From positions 1 through 39,232 of the IMG/VR virus record IMGVR_UViG_3300008121_000007: DNA of 39,232 bases; one strand, written 5' to 3'. Both the position numbers and the translations under genes were made by a program. Every line of letters starts with the position of its first letter. Position 1 is the first letter of the stretch. This document shows positions 1 to 5,869 of this stretch, piece after piece. This stretch comes from a virus. The notes under the pieces are model-generated. The model made no database searches. It saw only the letters and a program-made list of their open reading frames with translations, and was not told the origin of the DNA.

Positions 1-335
1 TCCCCAGCAAGCCAGAGGTCGAGCGCGGAGATACAGTCGAAGACGCGCCGGTCTGTTGTGTGTTGAGAGGCGCGGCGGACTGTAGGCATGATCGCCATCA
101 CACGGGCTCGCCCATCGTCAACACAGCGAAGACACCATAGAGCGTCATCCACCCCGTTGATGATGGCCACATCCCCGACGGTTACCACCCGGTCTCGGTT
201 ATAGCCTACGTGGGGCTCTCCGAGGCCGATCAAGAGCTTTCCGAACCCCGTTGGAGTGACACCCTCCGAAACCTTGACCCCACATGGTTTGGCGTCTCTA
301 ATTTTACCGAGGGTGATTGTGTGTGGATAAGACAT
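1..335 (-). CDS. Unknown early protein, N-terminal part (runs off the left edge)
   Basis: An open frame starts at ATG 335-333 and stays open to base 1, so at least 111 residues are encoded and the C-terminus is missing. An AAAGG Shine-Dalgarno sits 9 bases before the ATG, directly after the GCCTACCAAAA leader motif at 349-359. The protein begins MSYPHTITLGKIRD and contains INGVDDALWCLRC. This resembles small phage or plasmid proteins I know with a DDALW-type motif and a long alanine-rich C-terminus; their function is unknown. The right window edge carries an alanine-rich C-terminal fragment (39099-39232) that could belong to the same gene if the molecule is circular or was cut here. Directly abutting the two ends puts the frames off by one, so the link is unproven. 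Confidence 0.75.
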   Translation of the reverse strand, partial: MSYPHTITLGKIRDAKPCGVKVSEGVTPTGFGKLLIGLGEPHVGYNRDRVVTVGDVAIINGVDDALWCLRCVDDGRARVMAIMPTVRRASQHTTDRRVFDCISALDLWLAG

Positions 336-348
336 GGTAGTCCCTTTC

Positions 349-359
349 TTTTGGTAGGC
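349..359 (-). promoter_or_regulatory. Leader/promoter motif copy 1
   Basis: The minus strand reads GCCTACCAAAA, followed at once by GAAAGGG and an ATG at 335. It is one of eight similar same-strand sites placed before gene blocks. It may be a phage RNA polymerase promoter core or a translation leader; which one is inference. Confidence 0.5.
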
Positions 360-361
360 TC

Positions 362-901
362 TCAGCAGCGAATGAGAAGAGCTTCCTGCTCCCCGAGGTT
401 CATCCAACGATCAGCAAAGATGATCTGATCGACTGGAAACGCTCCGAATTTGGCGAAGTGGGCAGCCTGCCCTAGCACCTCTGCTTCCAGCAGTAGGAGG
501 TCTTTTCCCCCTCTGCCAACTGCCACGGCCATAGCCTGCTGCATCCGCAGCGCGGCCGCTTCACCATCCTCAGTCAGCGCACAGCCAACACGTAGGTGAC
601 ACCAATCATGCCACGCCCTGAAACACCAATTGACGAAAGGCGACCCCCAGACAGTTAGGTCAGAGCCGCCCGACCACACCGTGAACCGGCCACTGGCGAA
701 GGACTTGGCGATGTCTGAACAGGTCTGCGGTGCATCCTGGGACACGTAAAAGCCCTCAGGGAAACAGTTGTGTGCAATCTCAACCACCTGTCGGGCCAGT
801 GCGGGGCGCATGGCGTGGTGAATGCGTGGGGAGTTGGCGTAGGCGACAAACGCTCCCGGCGAGATGTAGGCGTCCGTGGTGTGGAAGGGATCAAATGCCA
901 T
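362..901 (-). CDS. Hypothetical protein, 179 aa
   Basis: I chose the ATG at 901 (MAFDPFHTTDAY) because GGAGG lies 8 bases upstream and the preceding gene stops at 906; a longer frame to 1000 would overlap that gene. No signal peptide or membrane segment is seen. The centre is rich in Trp, Cys and His (WCFRAWHDWCHLRVGC), followed by an Ala-rich helical stretch. Such a W/H/C cluster could bind metal, but I do not recognise the family. It lies with other small early-type ORFs in the accessory block downstream of the 1-kb control region. Confidence 0.7.
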   Translation of the reverse strand: MAFDPFHTTDAYISPGAFVAYANSPRIHHAMRPALARQVVEIAHNCFPEGFYVSQDAPQTCSDIAKSFASGRFTVWSGGSDLTVWGSPFVNWCFRAWHDWCHLRVGCALTEDGEAAALRMQQAMAVAVGRGGKDLLLLEAEVLGQAAHFAKFGAFPVDQIIFADRWMNLGEQEALLIRC

Positions 902-905
902 GTTC

Positions 906-1134
906 TCAGCCTCCGCACCGCTCAGGCGAATAGATCGCATTCTGATTGCGCTTGACGAAATTACGTGCGGCCCTGATGGCCCCATCCTTAGTGTCGGCAA
1001 TGCCGGAAAGCAGGTTTCGCATTGTCACTGAATGGACAAGATAAAGCCAGCGGCCATCCGCAAGGTGCTGGACGTGGTCCGGCTTGAAATTCCCACCGGT
1101 GTCGAAGGGAACAGGGGGGGTGGTTGGCAGACAT
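906..1134 (-). CDS. Small hypothetical protein (about 75 aa) with an apparent frameshift
   Basis: The expected start is ATG 1134, which has a leader motif (1150-1159) and AAGGAG just upstream, like its neighbours. That frame (MSANHPP) fails after a run of seven C on the minus strand (1114-1120). The well-behaved C-terminal sequence (FDTGGNFKPDH through NQNAIYSPERCGG, stop at 906) is in another frame. Removing one C joins them into one natural protein. The alternative, a start at 1295 in the C-terminal frame, would read through the leader motif and gives low-quality sequence. The cause may be a homopolymer sequencing error, a true inactivating mutation or slippage. The function is unknown. Confidence 0.5.
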
Positions 1135-1149
1135 TGGCAGTCTCCTTGG

Positions 1150-1159
1150 TTTGGTAAGC
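1150..1159 (-). promoter_or_regulatory. Leader/promoter motif copy 2
   Basis: The minus strand reads GCTTACCAAA, followed by CCAAGGAG and ATG 1134. It has one mismatch to the commonest form, and the arrangement (motif, Shine-Dalgarno, start) is the same as at copies 1, 3 and 6. Confidence 0.45.
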
Positions 1160-1287
1160 GATGGCCTAGGGGCCGCTCTTCCCGGCCTGATGGGCTAATA
1201 ATCGGGAAGACGGTCGTCGATTGGGAGAGGCATGAAAGCAACACATGAGAACACCTGTTGGCTAGTTGCCGCGCGGTAGGCTCTATT

Positions 1288-1318
1288 GAGTGCACTTTAA
1301 GCCTCTATTGATGCACTC
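1288..1318. repeat. Inverted repeat, possible operator
   Basis: GAGTGCA (1288-1294) and TGCACTC (1312-1318) are perfect inverted copies 17 bases apart. The flanking CTCTATTGA is also repeated directly. It lies upstream (in transcription) of the 906-1134 gene. The role is unknown; a dimeric regulator site is possible. Confidence 0.4.
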
Positions 1319-1603
1319 AAGCGAGCCCCTTAGGAAACCCCTAAGAGGTCAGCTTCGATTACTAGGGAGAGGTTGCCAGCCCCTCCCGTTCACTTATCGC
1401 TATCGCGCCGCGGTCCATGGGGACCTTCATTGCTGTTAATTCAGCCTCGCAGGTTGATAACGCCATCGGGTACCGCCCAATGGTCGCGCCGTCGTTTGGT
1501 GTCCGAGGGCCTAGGATGCCTTCCGAGCGATCCGTTGCCTACCCTGCACCGCAGCCATCGACCTTTCGGTCTATACATGTGGCCACGTTCATTCATTCCC
1601 ATC

Positions 1604-1620
1604 GGCCTCAGGATGAGGCC
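1604..1620. terminator. Short perfect hairpin, possible weak terminator
   Basis: A 7-bp perfect stem GGCCTCA/TGAGGCC with a 3-base loop lies 28 bases after the stop codon of the 98-aa gene. There is no T-tract on the minus strand, so it may only stabilise the 3' end of the message. Confidence 0.3.
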
Positions 1621-1647
1621 TGTGTATGCGTGTCCGATAGGCGAGCG

Positions 1648-1944
1648 TTAGAAGGGTCGCCGACCGGGATGCGTGTACGTCGAAGCAACGGGCGTTCGCA
1701 TGTGCGTTCCGTAGCCTAGCGTGGCCCAAACAATGGACCGAATGTGATCAAGGGTCTTGCAACCATCGATATCCTTTTTAAGCCTTGCGGCTTGGACCTT
1801 GGTTAGGGTTTTACCCCGCCCCGTCGGTCGACCGGCGTAGTCTGTAAGACACAGGCCGAACACGTCCGGCCCAATCTGGAAGAACTTCGCCCTCGCCTTG
1901 CCCTCAGAGAGAGGAAGGTCAAGAAGCACTGTTGATGATGACAT
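1648..1944 (-). CDS. Small early hypothetical protein, 98 aa
   Basis: ATG at 1944 is preceded by AAAGG about 10 bases upstream, the leader motif (1963-1971) and a near-consensus sigma70-type promoter (1975-2003). This is the first gene after the 1-kb repeat region and probably the first one transcribed by host polymerase. The protein (MSSSTVLLDLPLSEGKARAK...) is soluble and compact; a basic helix VQAARLKKDI sits in the middle. No family is recognised. First-expressed T7-like genes often block host defence or transcription, but nothing in the sequence proves that here. Confidence 0.65.
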   Translation of the reverse strand: MSSSTVLLDLPLSEGKARAKFFQIGPDVFGLCLTDYAGRPTGRGKTLTKVQAARLKKDIDGCKTLDHIRSIVWATLGYGTHMRTPVASTYTHPGRRPF

Positions 1945-1962
1945 TGGTCACCGCCTTTCTGC

Positions 1963-1971
1963 TTGGTAGGC
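1963..1971 (-). promoter_or_regulatory. Leader/promoter motif copy 3
   Basis: The minus strand reads GCCTACCAA, then GCAGAAAGG and ATG 1944. It falls at the expected transcription start of the sigma70-like promoter at 1975-2003, so here the motif would form the 5' end of the mRNA. Confidence 0.5.
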
Positions 1972-1974
1972 TCT

Positions 1975-2003
1975 CTTGTAGTCCAGCTATTGGCGTTTGT
2001 CAA
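1975..2003 (-). promoter_or_regulatory. Probable host sigma70-type early promoter
   Basis: On the minus strand a perfect TTGACA (1998-2003) is separated by 17 bases from TACAAG (1975-1980), a -10-like hexamer. The start would be near 1968, just before the 98-aa gene. Position and spacing fit an early promoter used by host RNA polymerase before phage polymerase is made. Confidence 0.6.
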
Positions 2004-2232
2004 TAGCCTTGTGTTGGTAGTTATCGCCACAGCGTTGGCTGTCGCTTCCCTAGGGGCATCATGCGGTATCTGCGAACCTTTCGGGCCGGTTAAGGCCGTC
2101 TTGATAAGCCATTGCTGCGCAGTCAGCGTGTCCCTAAGGCGTACTGAGGTGGCATCCCTGCCACTCCGGTAGTTCCGCCGGTGTTCTGGCGTGATCGGAG
2201 AATGTCTTGGAATGGCAGGAATTGCAAGCGGA

Positions 2233-2252
2233 AAAACTACGTACGTAGTTTT
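2233..2252. repeat. Perfect 20-bp palindrome
   Basis: AAAACTACGT is followed directly by its reverse complement ACGTAGTTTT, with no spacer. As RNA it would be a long hairpin ending in U residues on either strand. As DNA it would suit a dimeric binding protein. The A9 tract and 13-bp iterons follow within 35 bases. Confidence 0.7.
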
Positions 2253-2284
2253 ACCTAGGGATCGAAAAAAAAATAGGGGAGAGA

Positions 2285-2323
2285 ACACGCGCGGGTGACA
2301 CGCGCAGGCGTTACGCGCGTAGC
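2285..2323. repeat. Three 13-bp iterons with core ACGCGC
   Basis: ACACGCGCGGGTG (2285-2297), ACACGCGCAGGCG (2298-2310) and TTACGCGCGTAGC (2311-2323) lie head to tail. The ACGCGC cores start at 2287, 2300 and 2313, exactly 13 bases apart. Iterons next to an A-tract and a palindrome look like a replication, terminase or regulator binding locus; which is unknown. Confidence 0.6.
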
Positions 2324-2616
2324 CCAGCCCGTTGTGCCTGTCAAGTGTCCTCTCGGACCGCAATCGGATATCCTATCCCTCGGTTGGTGAACTATATCAG
2401 TGACTTAGATCCCGTCAGTGACGGAAGTGGTGACAGAGCGGGGCTGGGCGTGGGAATTGCCCCTGCTTTCGAGGGGGGCACGGGGGACTTCGCGCGTTCC
2501 GAAGTTGTGAGTGCCTCTCTCAGAAATTTGCACCAAACATCCGGAACCCCCACCACTCTCCTCAGTTCCCCCTCATAGCCCCTAAAACGCCTCCAGGAGC
2601 CCCTAGGAGCCCCCAG

Positions 2617-2675
2617 GTGACAGAAGAGCCCCTTCAGAGCTCCTACCCTACCTGGAGGCCCCTCTTGTGTCTGTA
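2617..2675 (-). repeat. Degenerate copy of the terminator element upstream of TerL
   Basis: The minus strand reads from AGACACAAGAGG to GGGGCTCTTCTGTCACCTG. It matches the element at 4816-4877 in order and spacing (AGACAC, CCTCCAGG, AGCTC, GGGGCTCTTCTGTCACCTG). In this copy one stem arm is altered, so the hairpin pairs poorly. Several more GAGCCCC words lie just beyond it. Confidence 0.55.
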
Positions 2676-2740
2676 CGGGGCTCCTATTGATTGGACCCAT
2701 ATAGACACTGAAGATGGGTGGCGTGCCGGTTAACGTGCAT

Positions 2741-2821
2741 CCCCATCGGGGAGACACACCCCTTCGGGGAGACACACCCTTAGGGAGACACATCCCTTCG
2801 GGGAGACACACCCCGATGGGG
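2741..2821. repeat. Tandem array of mini-hairpins, 18-bp unit
   Basis: Units CCCCATCGGGGAGACACA (2741-2758), CCCCTTCGGGGAGACACA (2759-2776), a 16-base variant (2777-2792), TCCCTTCGGGGAGACACA (2793-2810) and a final CCCCGATGGGG (2811-2821). Each unit is a CCC/GGG mini-stem with a four-base loop (TTCG in two) plus an AGACACA spacer. It is not a CRISPR: units are too short and spacers identical. It lies directly after the AT-rich block downstream of terL. Confidence 0.75.
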
Positions 2822-2993
2822 TAACATATTTATTTTGGTAAGGGGATTGACATCCTGAGAAAGTGTGATACCCTCTCTAATTAATATATAATAGGATAAT
2901 AGGATGATACTAAGCTTGTTATATGAGGATGGTGTATTATGCATGTTACATGCACTTATGTATCCTAAAGACACTCTAGGACACTCTAGGTGT
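2822..2993. promoter_or_regulatory. AT-rich block with direct repeats downstream of terL
   Basis: This segment is strikingly AT-rich in a GC-rich genome. It holds two exact copies of ACACTCTAGG (2971-2980 and 2981-2990), repeated TAGGATA words (about 2891-2908), a TATAAT on the plus strand, several TATTAT-like -10 words on the minus strand, and leader motif copy 4 (2833-2843). It fits a melting region or cluster of host-type promoters. Individual promoters cannot be assigned confidently. Confidence 0.45.
2833..2843 (-). promoter_or_regulatory. Leader/promoter motif copy 4
   Basis: The minus strand reads CCTTACCAAAA at the end of the AT-rich block. Unlike the other copies, it is not followed by a start codon within a normal distance. 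That favours a promoter or DNA role over a translation role for this copy. Confidence 0.4.
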
Positions 2994-4760
2994 CTATCTA
3001 GAGCGCCTACGTTGCAGGCTTCGATTGAATGCGGCACCACCAGCGGGTGGGGGCATGGGCTTCCCATTGCGGTCCCTACCGCGGGAGATCATGTGAAGGG
3101 CCATCTCCTTGAGCTGCCGATCGAGAAGGTCTGTGTGGTGGGACTTGGCAGCGATCGTGGTGTCACGAGCGGCCACATCCACGAAGTAGGCAACGGCACC
3201 GGCCAGAGCGTCTACCCGGTCATCGTGGGCCAGGGCCCCGGACTGGGCAGTGATGCGGGCAAGCTGGTAGAACAGCCGGTAGAGGTGTTGCTTGTTCTCC
3301 GGGTAGCCCTCGGTGGAGCTGAGGTCGCTCTCGATGACGCTGGGACACACCACAAGGCGGTGCTGGGCCAGCACGGGCTCCAGGGTGTCGATGATCCGTT
3401 TTTCCTTCGACACGTTGGACCACTTGGCGTCCTCCACCTTCACGGGGTACAGGCGCTGGGCCACGCCCTGGAGGAGCTTGGTGAACATACCGCCCCCGTA
3501 GTTGGGCTCGGTCTGGATCAGCTTGACCCGGTGCCTCTCGGCCAGGCGGATGATGGTCTCCAGGGTCTGGACGGAGTAGCCGTCGACGAAGCCGCCAGCC
3601 GCCACGAGGTAGAAGCGTCCGAGGAGGACCTTGACGACAGCGTAGGCCGTCTCGTCGGTGCCGCGGCCCGAGGGGTCCACGAACATGACACAGCCGGTGT
3701 AGTCGGCAGCCTCGGGGGAGACCCAGCCGGGCTTGTGCCAGCGGTCGCCCTGGAGGCCTATAGCGGGGAGGTCGGCGGCGTACTGCGGACCTGAGGCCCA
3801 CATGAAGTCCACCGGGGCCTTCTGAGGGTCCAGTGGGTGGCAGATGAAGTCGCCCAGCTTGAGCGGATACTTGTCGGCATCCGAGAGGGTGGTGTCCAGT
3901 TGGAACTGGAGAGCAAAGCCTTGCCTGCCGTAGGACAGGCGGCGCTCCTCCAGGTCGACTTCAGAGAACCTGATGGGGTCCGTAGGTTTCCCTGCGAGGG
4001 TCTCGTCAGCGTCCAGCCGGGCTGCGATCATGGGGGCCAGGCGCGAGCCGTAGCGGGAGCGCTGCTCGGGACTGGGGTATAGGGCCGGCCAGATGCGGAA
4101 GGTGTACCCCCGCTCTGGGAGGACGTTGTAGAGCGACTGCTCGTCCTGAGGTGTGCCGAGGTAGACGATACGGCCGCCCGGCTTGAGGACGGCGTCCAGC
4201 TCCTTGACGCGGTCGGTGAGCTTCTCACGGAGCGCGGCGGTGGCGGAGTTGTTCGGGACCTCCAGGTCATCGGCCACGATCAGGTTCGCGCGGGTACCGG
4301 CGATCTGGGAGGTGACGCCGAGGGACATCACCGAGGGGGACTGATCGGGGGCGGCGGGGCCAACGTCGAAGCCTACCTTGGACTGACGCTGCCCTTCACG
4401 GGGCTGAAGGTGCTTTAGTTGGGGGACAGAGTGGATGAGGTCGAGGACGAAGGTCGAGAAGTTGTCGGCCCGCTGCTTGGAGGCGGACAGGACCAGGATG
4501 CGCATCTGGGGGTCGCAGTAGAGGACCCAGCAGACGAAGGCTGCGGTGACGAAGGACTTGCCCACTCCCCGGAAGGCGAGGATGCCCATACGACGGGGAC
4601 CGTGTTGAAGGAAGCCCGCAATGTCGTACTGGACCGGAGTTGGTTGGGGCAGCTTAAGGTGCTTCCAGATCACCCATAGGAAGTTCCTGAAGTCGGCCTT
4701 CAGTGGGTCCGGGTTGGTGAGCTTGGTGCTCCCCAGGAGGTGGCCCTTGGTGGTTGTCAT
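2994..4760 (-). CDS. terL: Terminase large subunit (T7 gp19-like DNA packaging motor)
   Basis: This is the 588-aa ATPase/nuclease that docks on the portal, pumps concatemeric DNA into proheads and cuts it; T7 gp19 is 586 aa. Walker A is AFRGVGKS (residues 62-69), Walker B LIVADDLE (160-167), and the RNase H-like nuclease begins at FVDPSGRGTDE with Asp362 as first acidic residue. The start is ATG 4760. It follows a terminator-like hairpin (4828-4868) and leader motif copy 5 (4780-4788), so it is probably transcribed as its own unit rather than by read-through from terS. As in T7 it is the last late gene before the presumed genome junction. Confidence 0.97.
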   Translation of the reverse strand: MTTTKGHLLGSTKLTNPDPLKADFRNFLWVIWKHLKLPQPTPVQYDIAGFLQHGPRRMGILAFRGVGKSFVTAAFVCWVLYCDPQMRILVLSASKQRADNFSTFVLDLIHSVPQLKHLQPREGQRQSKVGFDVGPAAPDQSPSVMSLGVTSQIAGTRANLIVADDLEVPNNSATAALREKLTDRVKELDAVLKPGGRIVYLGTPQDEQSLYNVLPERGYTFRIWPALYPSPEQRSRYGSRLAPMIAARLDADETLAGKPTDPIRFSEVDLEERRLSYGRQGFALQFQLDTTLSDADKYPLKLGDFICHPLDPQKAPVDFMWASGPQYAADLPAIGLQGDRWHKPGWVSPEAADYTGCVMFVDPSGRGTDETAYAVVKVLLGRFYLVAAGGFVDGYSVQTLETIIRLAERHRVKLIQTEPNYGGGMFTKLLQGVAQRLYPVKVEDAKWSNVSKEKRIIDTLEPVLAQHRLVVCPSVIESDLSSTEGYPENKQHLYRLFYQLARITAQSGALAHDDRVDALAGAVAYFVDVAARDTTIAAKSHHTDLLDRQLKEMALHMISRGRDRNGKPMPPPAGGAAFNRSLQRRRSR

Positions 4761-4779
4761 TCCGAGAGAATGCTTTCAG

Positions 4780-4788
4780 TTGGTATAG
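4780..4788 (-). promoter_or_regulatory. Leader/promoter motif copy 5
   Basis: The minus strand reads CTATACCAA, then CTGAAAG, 20 bases before the terL ATG. It is the most diverged copy. Its place right after a terminator supports a promoter role. Confidence 0.4.
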
Positions 4789-4815
4789 AAGGCCTCTAGG
4801 ATGGCCTAGGATGCG

Positions 4816-4877
4816 TCAGGTGACAGAAGAGCCCCCCAGGAGCTATTGGGGTAGCCTGGAGGGGCTCTCGTGTCTGT
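4816..4877 (-). terminator. Terminator-like hairpin between the late operon and terL
   Basis: On the minus strand AGAGCCCCTCCAGG (4868-4855) pairs with CCTGGGGGGCTCT (4840-4828) with one bulged base, giving about 13 bp. The following TCTTCTGT is only partly T-rich. A degenerate copy of the whole element lies beyond terL at 2617-2675. Confidence 0.6.
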
Positions 4878-4890
4878 GGAAGCGTCTGTG

Positions 4891-5220
4891 TTAGGCTGCA
4901 GAAATCATCATACCAAAGAGGTTGAGGGTTCCAGCCGCGGCTCCCATGGTCACCGTAGCCCGATAGAACGGGTACATGAACGGGAAGGACAGGGTGTTCT
5001 CAACGGCTGAGGATGATGTGGCGACGGTGACCCAGTTGGTGTTGTCAACGCTGGCCTGGATGGTGACCACAGCCGCCTGTGAGGCGTTGTAGTGGACACG
5101 AACCTGGGCACCGGAGTCATGAACCCCCAGGGGTACAAGGGTTCCGGCGGGGAGGGTGAGGATAGTCGTACCCCCTGCGGCCAGGGCCACATTTCGGGTG
5201 GATGTCTTGATGTTCTGCAT
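4891..5220 (-). CDS. Unknown beta-rich protein between TerS and TerL, 109 aa
   Basis: The protein has alternating polar and hydrophobic stretches (VALAAGGTTILTLPAGTLVPL, then VVTIQASVDNTNWVTVAT) typical of an all-beta fold, no Cys, and Gly/Ala/Thr-rich loops. It starts at ATG 5220, overlapping the terS stop as TAATG, so the two are translationally coupled. It is the last gene before the terminator at 4816-4877. The composition resembles small phage decoration or carbohydrate-binding modules, but I do not recognise a family. A virion surface protein is only a guess. Confidence 0.8.
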   Translation of the reverse strand: MQNIKTSTRNVALAAGGTTILTLPAGTLVPLGVHDSGAQVRVHYNASQAAVVTIQASVDNTNWVTVATSSSAVENTLSFPFMYPFYRATVTMGAAAGTLNLFGMMISAA

Positions 5221-5459
5221 TATTGAAGCGTTTCTGCCTCAACTTGGAGGCGGTCGAAGTCTGCGAACGGAAGAACACTGGCGAGATCGTGAAGTTCTCG
5301 CTCGGTCTCCAGTGGGGGAACGGACACGCCGTTGTCCTTGAGGAGCTGGCGGGCCACGTTAAAGTCAGCGGCGGTTGCCTCTCCGTTCTTTATGCGTTCC
5401 ATTAGAGAGGACACGAGGAGGCTCTGGAGGGAGTTGAGGTCGGTTCGGCTGGTGCTCAT
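5220..5459 (-). CDS. terS: Terminase small subunit (T7 gp18-like)
   Basis: This 79-aa protein is close to T7 gp18 (89 aa) in size and position, between tail fibre/holin and large terminase. It is mostly helical and acidic at the C-terminus. The segment DFNVARQLLKDNGVS matches the LYNAINKLLDRH region of gp18 in pattern. Small terminases bind the concatemer and recruit the large subunit. ATG 5459 overlaps the upstream stop as ATGA. Assignment rests on synteny and one weak motif. Confidence 0.8.
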   Translation of the reverse strand: MSTSRTDLNSLQSLLVSSLMERIKNGEATAADFNVARQLLKDNGVSVPPLETERELHDLASVLPFADFDRLQVEAETLQ

Positions 5460-5722
5460 TTGTGGATGACTCCTGCGAGGGTCTTGGCGATGGTGAGGAA
5501 GTCGCTCTGGAGGACCAGGGTCCCAGCCAGGGTCAGCGTCCCACCGGCGATGAGCTTGATAATGCCGAGGTCGCGGGAGTGGTTCGTGACCTTCTTATCC
5601 ATCTCGGCCTGCCGCTCGATGACCTTCTCGAAACCAGCCACCGCGGTGACTAGAGCATCGATCTTGCCTTCGAGCCTGCCCAGGTCCCGTTCGAGGGTTG
5701 AGGAGTTGGCGCGGCGGCTCAT
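5456..5722 (-). CDS. Small membrane protein, gp17.5-holin position, 88 aa
   Basis: The N-terminal half is a predicted coiled coil (RDLGRLEGKIDALVTAVAGFEKVIERQAEMDKK, residues about 13-45). The C-terminal half holds a hydrophobic stretch from about residue 53 (LGIIKLIAGG) to 73. The T7 holin gp17.5 occupies this slot just after the tail fibre, so this could be a holin. A second holin candidate is next to the amidase (21279-21464), so one of the two may be an antiholin or unrelated. ATG 5722 overlaps the lipoprotein stop as ATGA. Confidence 0.7.
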   Translation of the reverse strand: MSRRANSSTLERDLGRLEGKIDALVTAVAGFEKVIERQAEMDKKVTNHSRDLGIIKLIAGGTLTLAGTLVLQSDFLTIAKTLAGVIHK

Positions 5723-5865
5723 CTCTTTTCACACCCTTTGGGGACGGGCTTCTCGTCACAGATCATGTAGGCCGAGATCGGCGGCTGGCGGAAGTCTCGG
5801 TGAGTCGGGCCGAGGCCGTTACATCCAGCTAGAAGAAGAGCCAGCAGGAAAGCCATACGCGTCAC
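5719..5865 (-). CDS. Small lipoprotein, 45-48 aa
   Basis: The peptide begins MTRMAFLLALLLAGCNG, a short signal sequence with lipobox LLAGC, so the mature chain of about 32 residues would carry a lipid on its Cys. The start may be GTG 5865 (AGG-rich leader) or ATG 5856. It sits between the fibre stop (5870) and the membrane-protein start (5722), overlapping the latter by 4 bases. Possible roles are an outer-membrane spanin subunit or a superinfection-exclusion lipoprotein like those of other phages. A complete spanin pair exists elsewhere, so exclusion deserves thought. Two further Cys (ICDE, GCEK) could form a disulphide. Confidence 0.65.
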   Translation of the reverse strand: MTRMAFLLALLLAGCNGLGPTHRDFRQPPISAYMICDEKPVPKGCEKR

Positions 5866-5869
5866 GGCC

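Larger units (their letters stand above)
1135..1647. other. Intergenic region with leader motif and inverted repeats
   Basis: About 510 bases carry no convincing gene. They hold the leader motif at 1150-1159, a 7-bp inverted repeat GAGTGCA/TGCACTC (1288-1294 and 1312-1318), a CTTAGG/CCTAAG hairpin near 1331-1347, and a tight hairpin GGCCTCA-gga-TGAGGCC at 1604-1620 just after the stop of the upstream gene. None has a good T-tract, so terminator function is uncertain. Confidence 0.5.
1972..2993. other. Repeat-rich 1-kb region without genes (likely genome junction / early control region)
   Basis: No minus-strand frame here looks like a gene; a 186-residue frame at 1803-2363 lacks protein-like character and overlaps the 98-aa gene. 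In transcription order it holds an AT-rich block with 10-bp direct repeats (2822-2993), a five-unit mini-hairpin array (2741-2821), GAGCCCC repeats and a copy of the TerL-upstream terminator element (about 2600-2684), three 13-bp iterons (2285-2323), an A9 tract (2265-2273), a 20-bp palindrome (2233-2252) and a host-type promoter (1975-2003). In T7 the concatemer junction, terminal repeat and early promoters lie between gene 19 and the first early genes, which is the equivalent position. Confidence 0.6.

Noticed and set aside
1803-2363. Minus-strand frame of 186 residues across the early promoter
   Set aside because: It reads through the palindrome, iteron and promoter region, overlaps the 98-aa gene and has no protein-like character.
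2741-2821. Possible CRISPR array
   Set aside because: Repeats of 16-18 bp follow each other with identical short spacers; there are no unique spacers and no cas genes.
2904-3794. Long plus-strand open frame (296 residues) opposite terL
   Set aside because: It is antisense to clear TerL motifs; such frames arise from GC-rich codon bias, and there is no ribosome site.
3220-3801. Arg/Pro-rich minus-strand frame inside terL
   Set aside because: Alternative-frame shadow of terL with the biased composition typical of GC-rich overlap frames.
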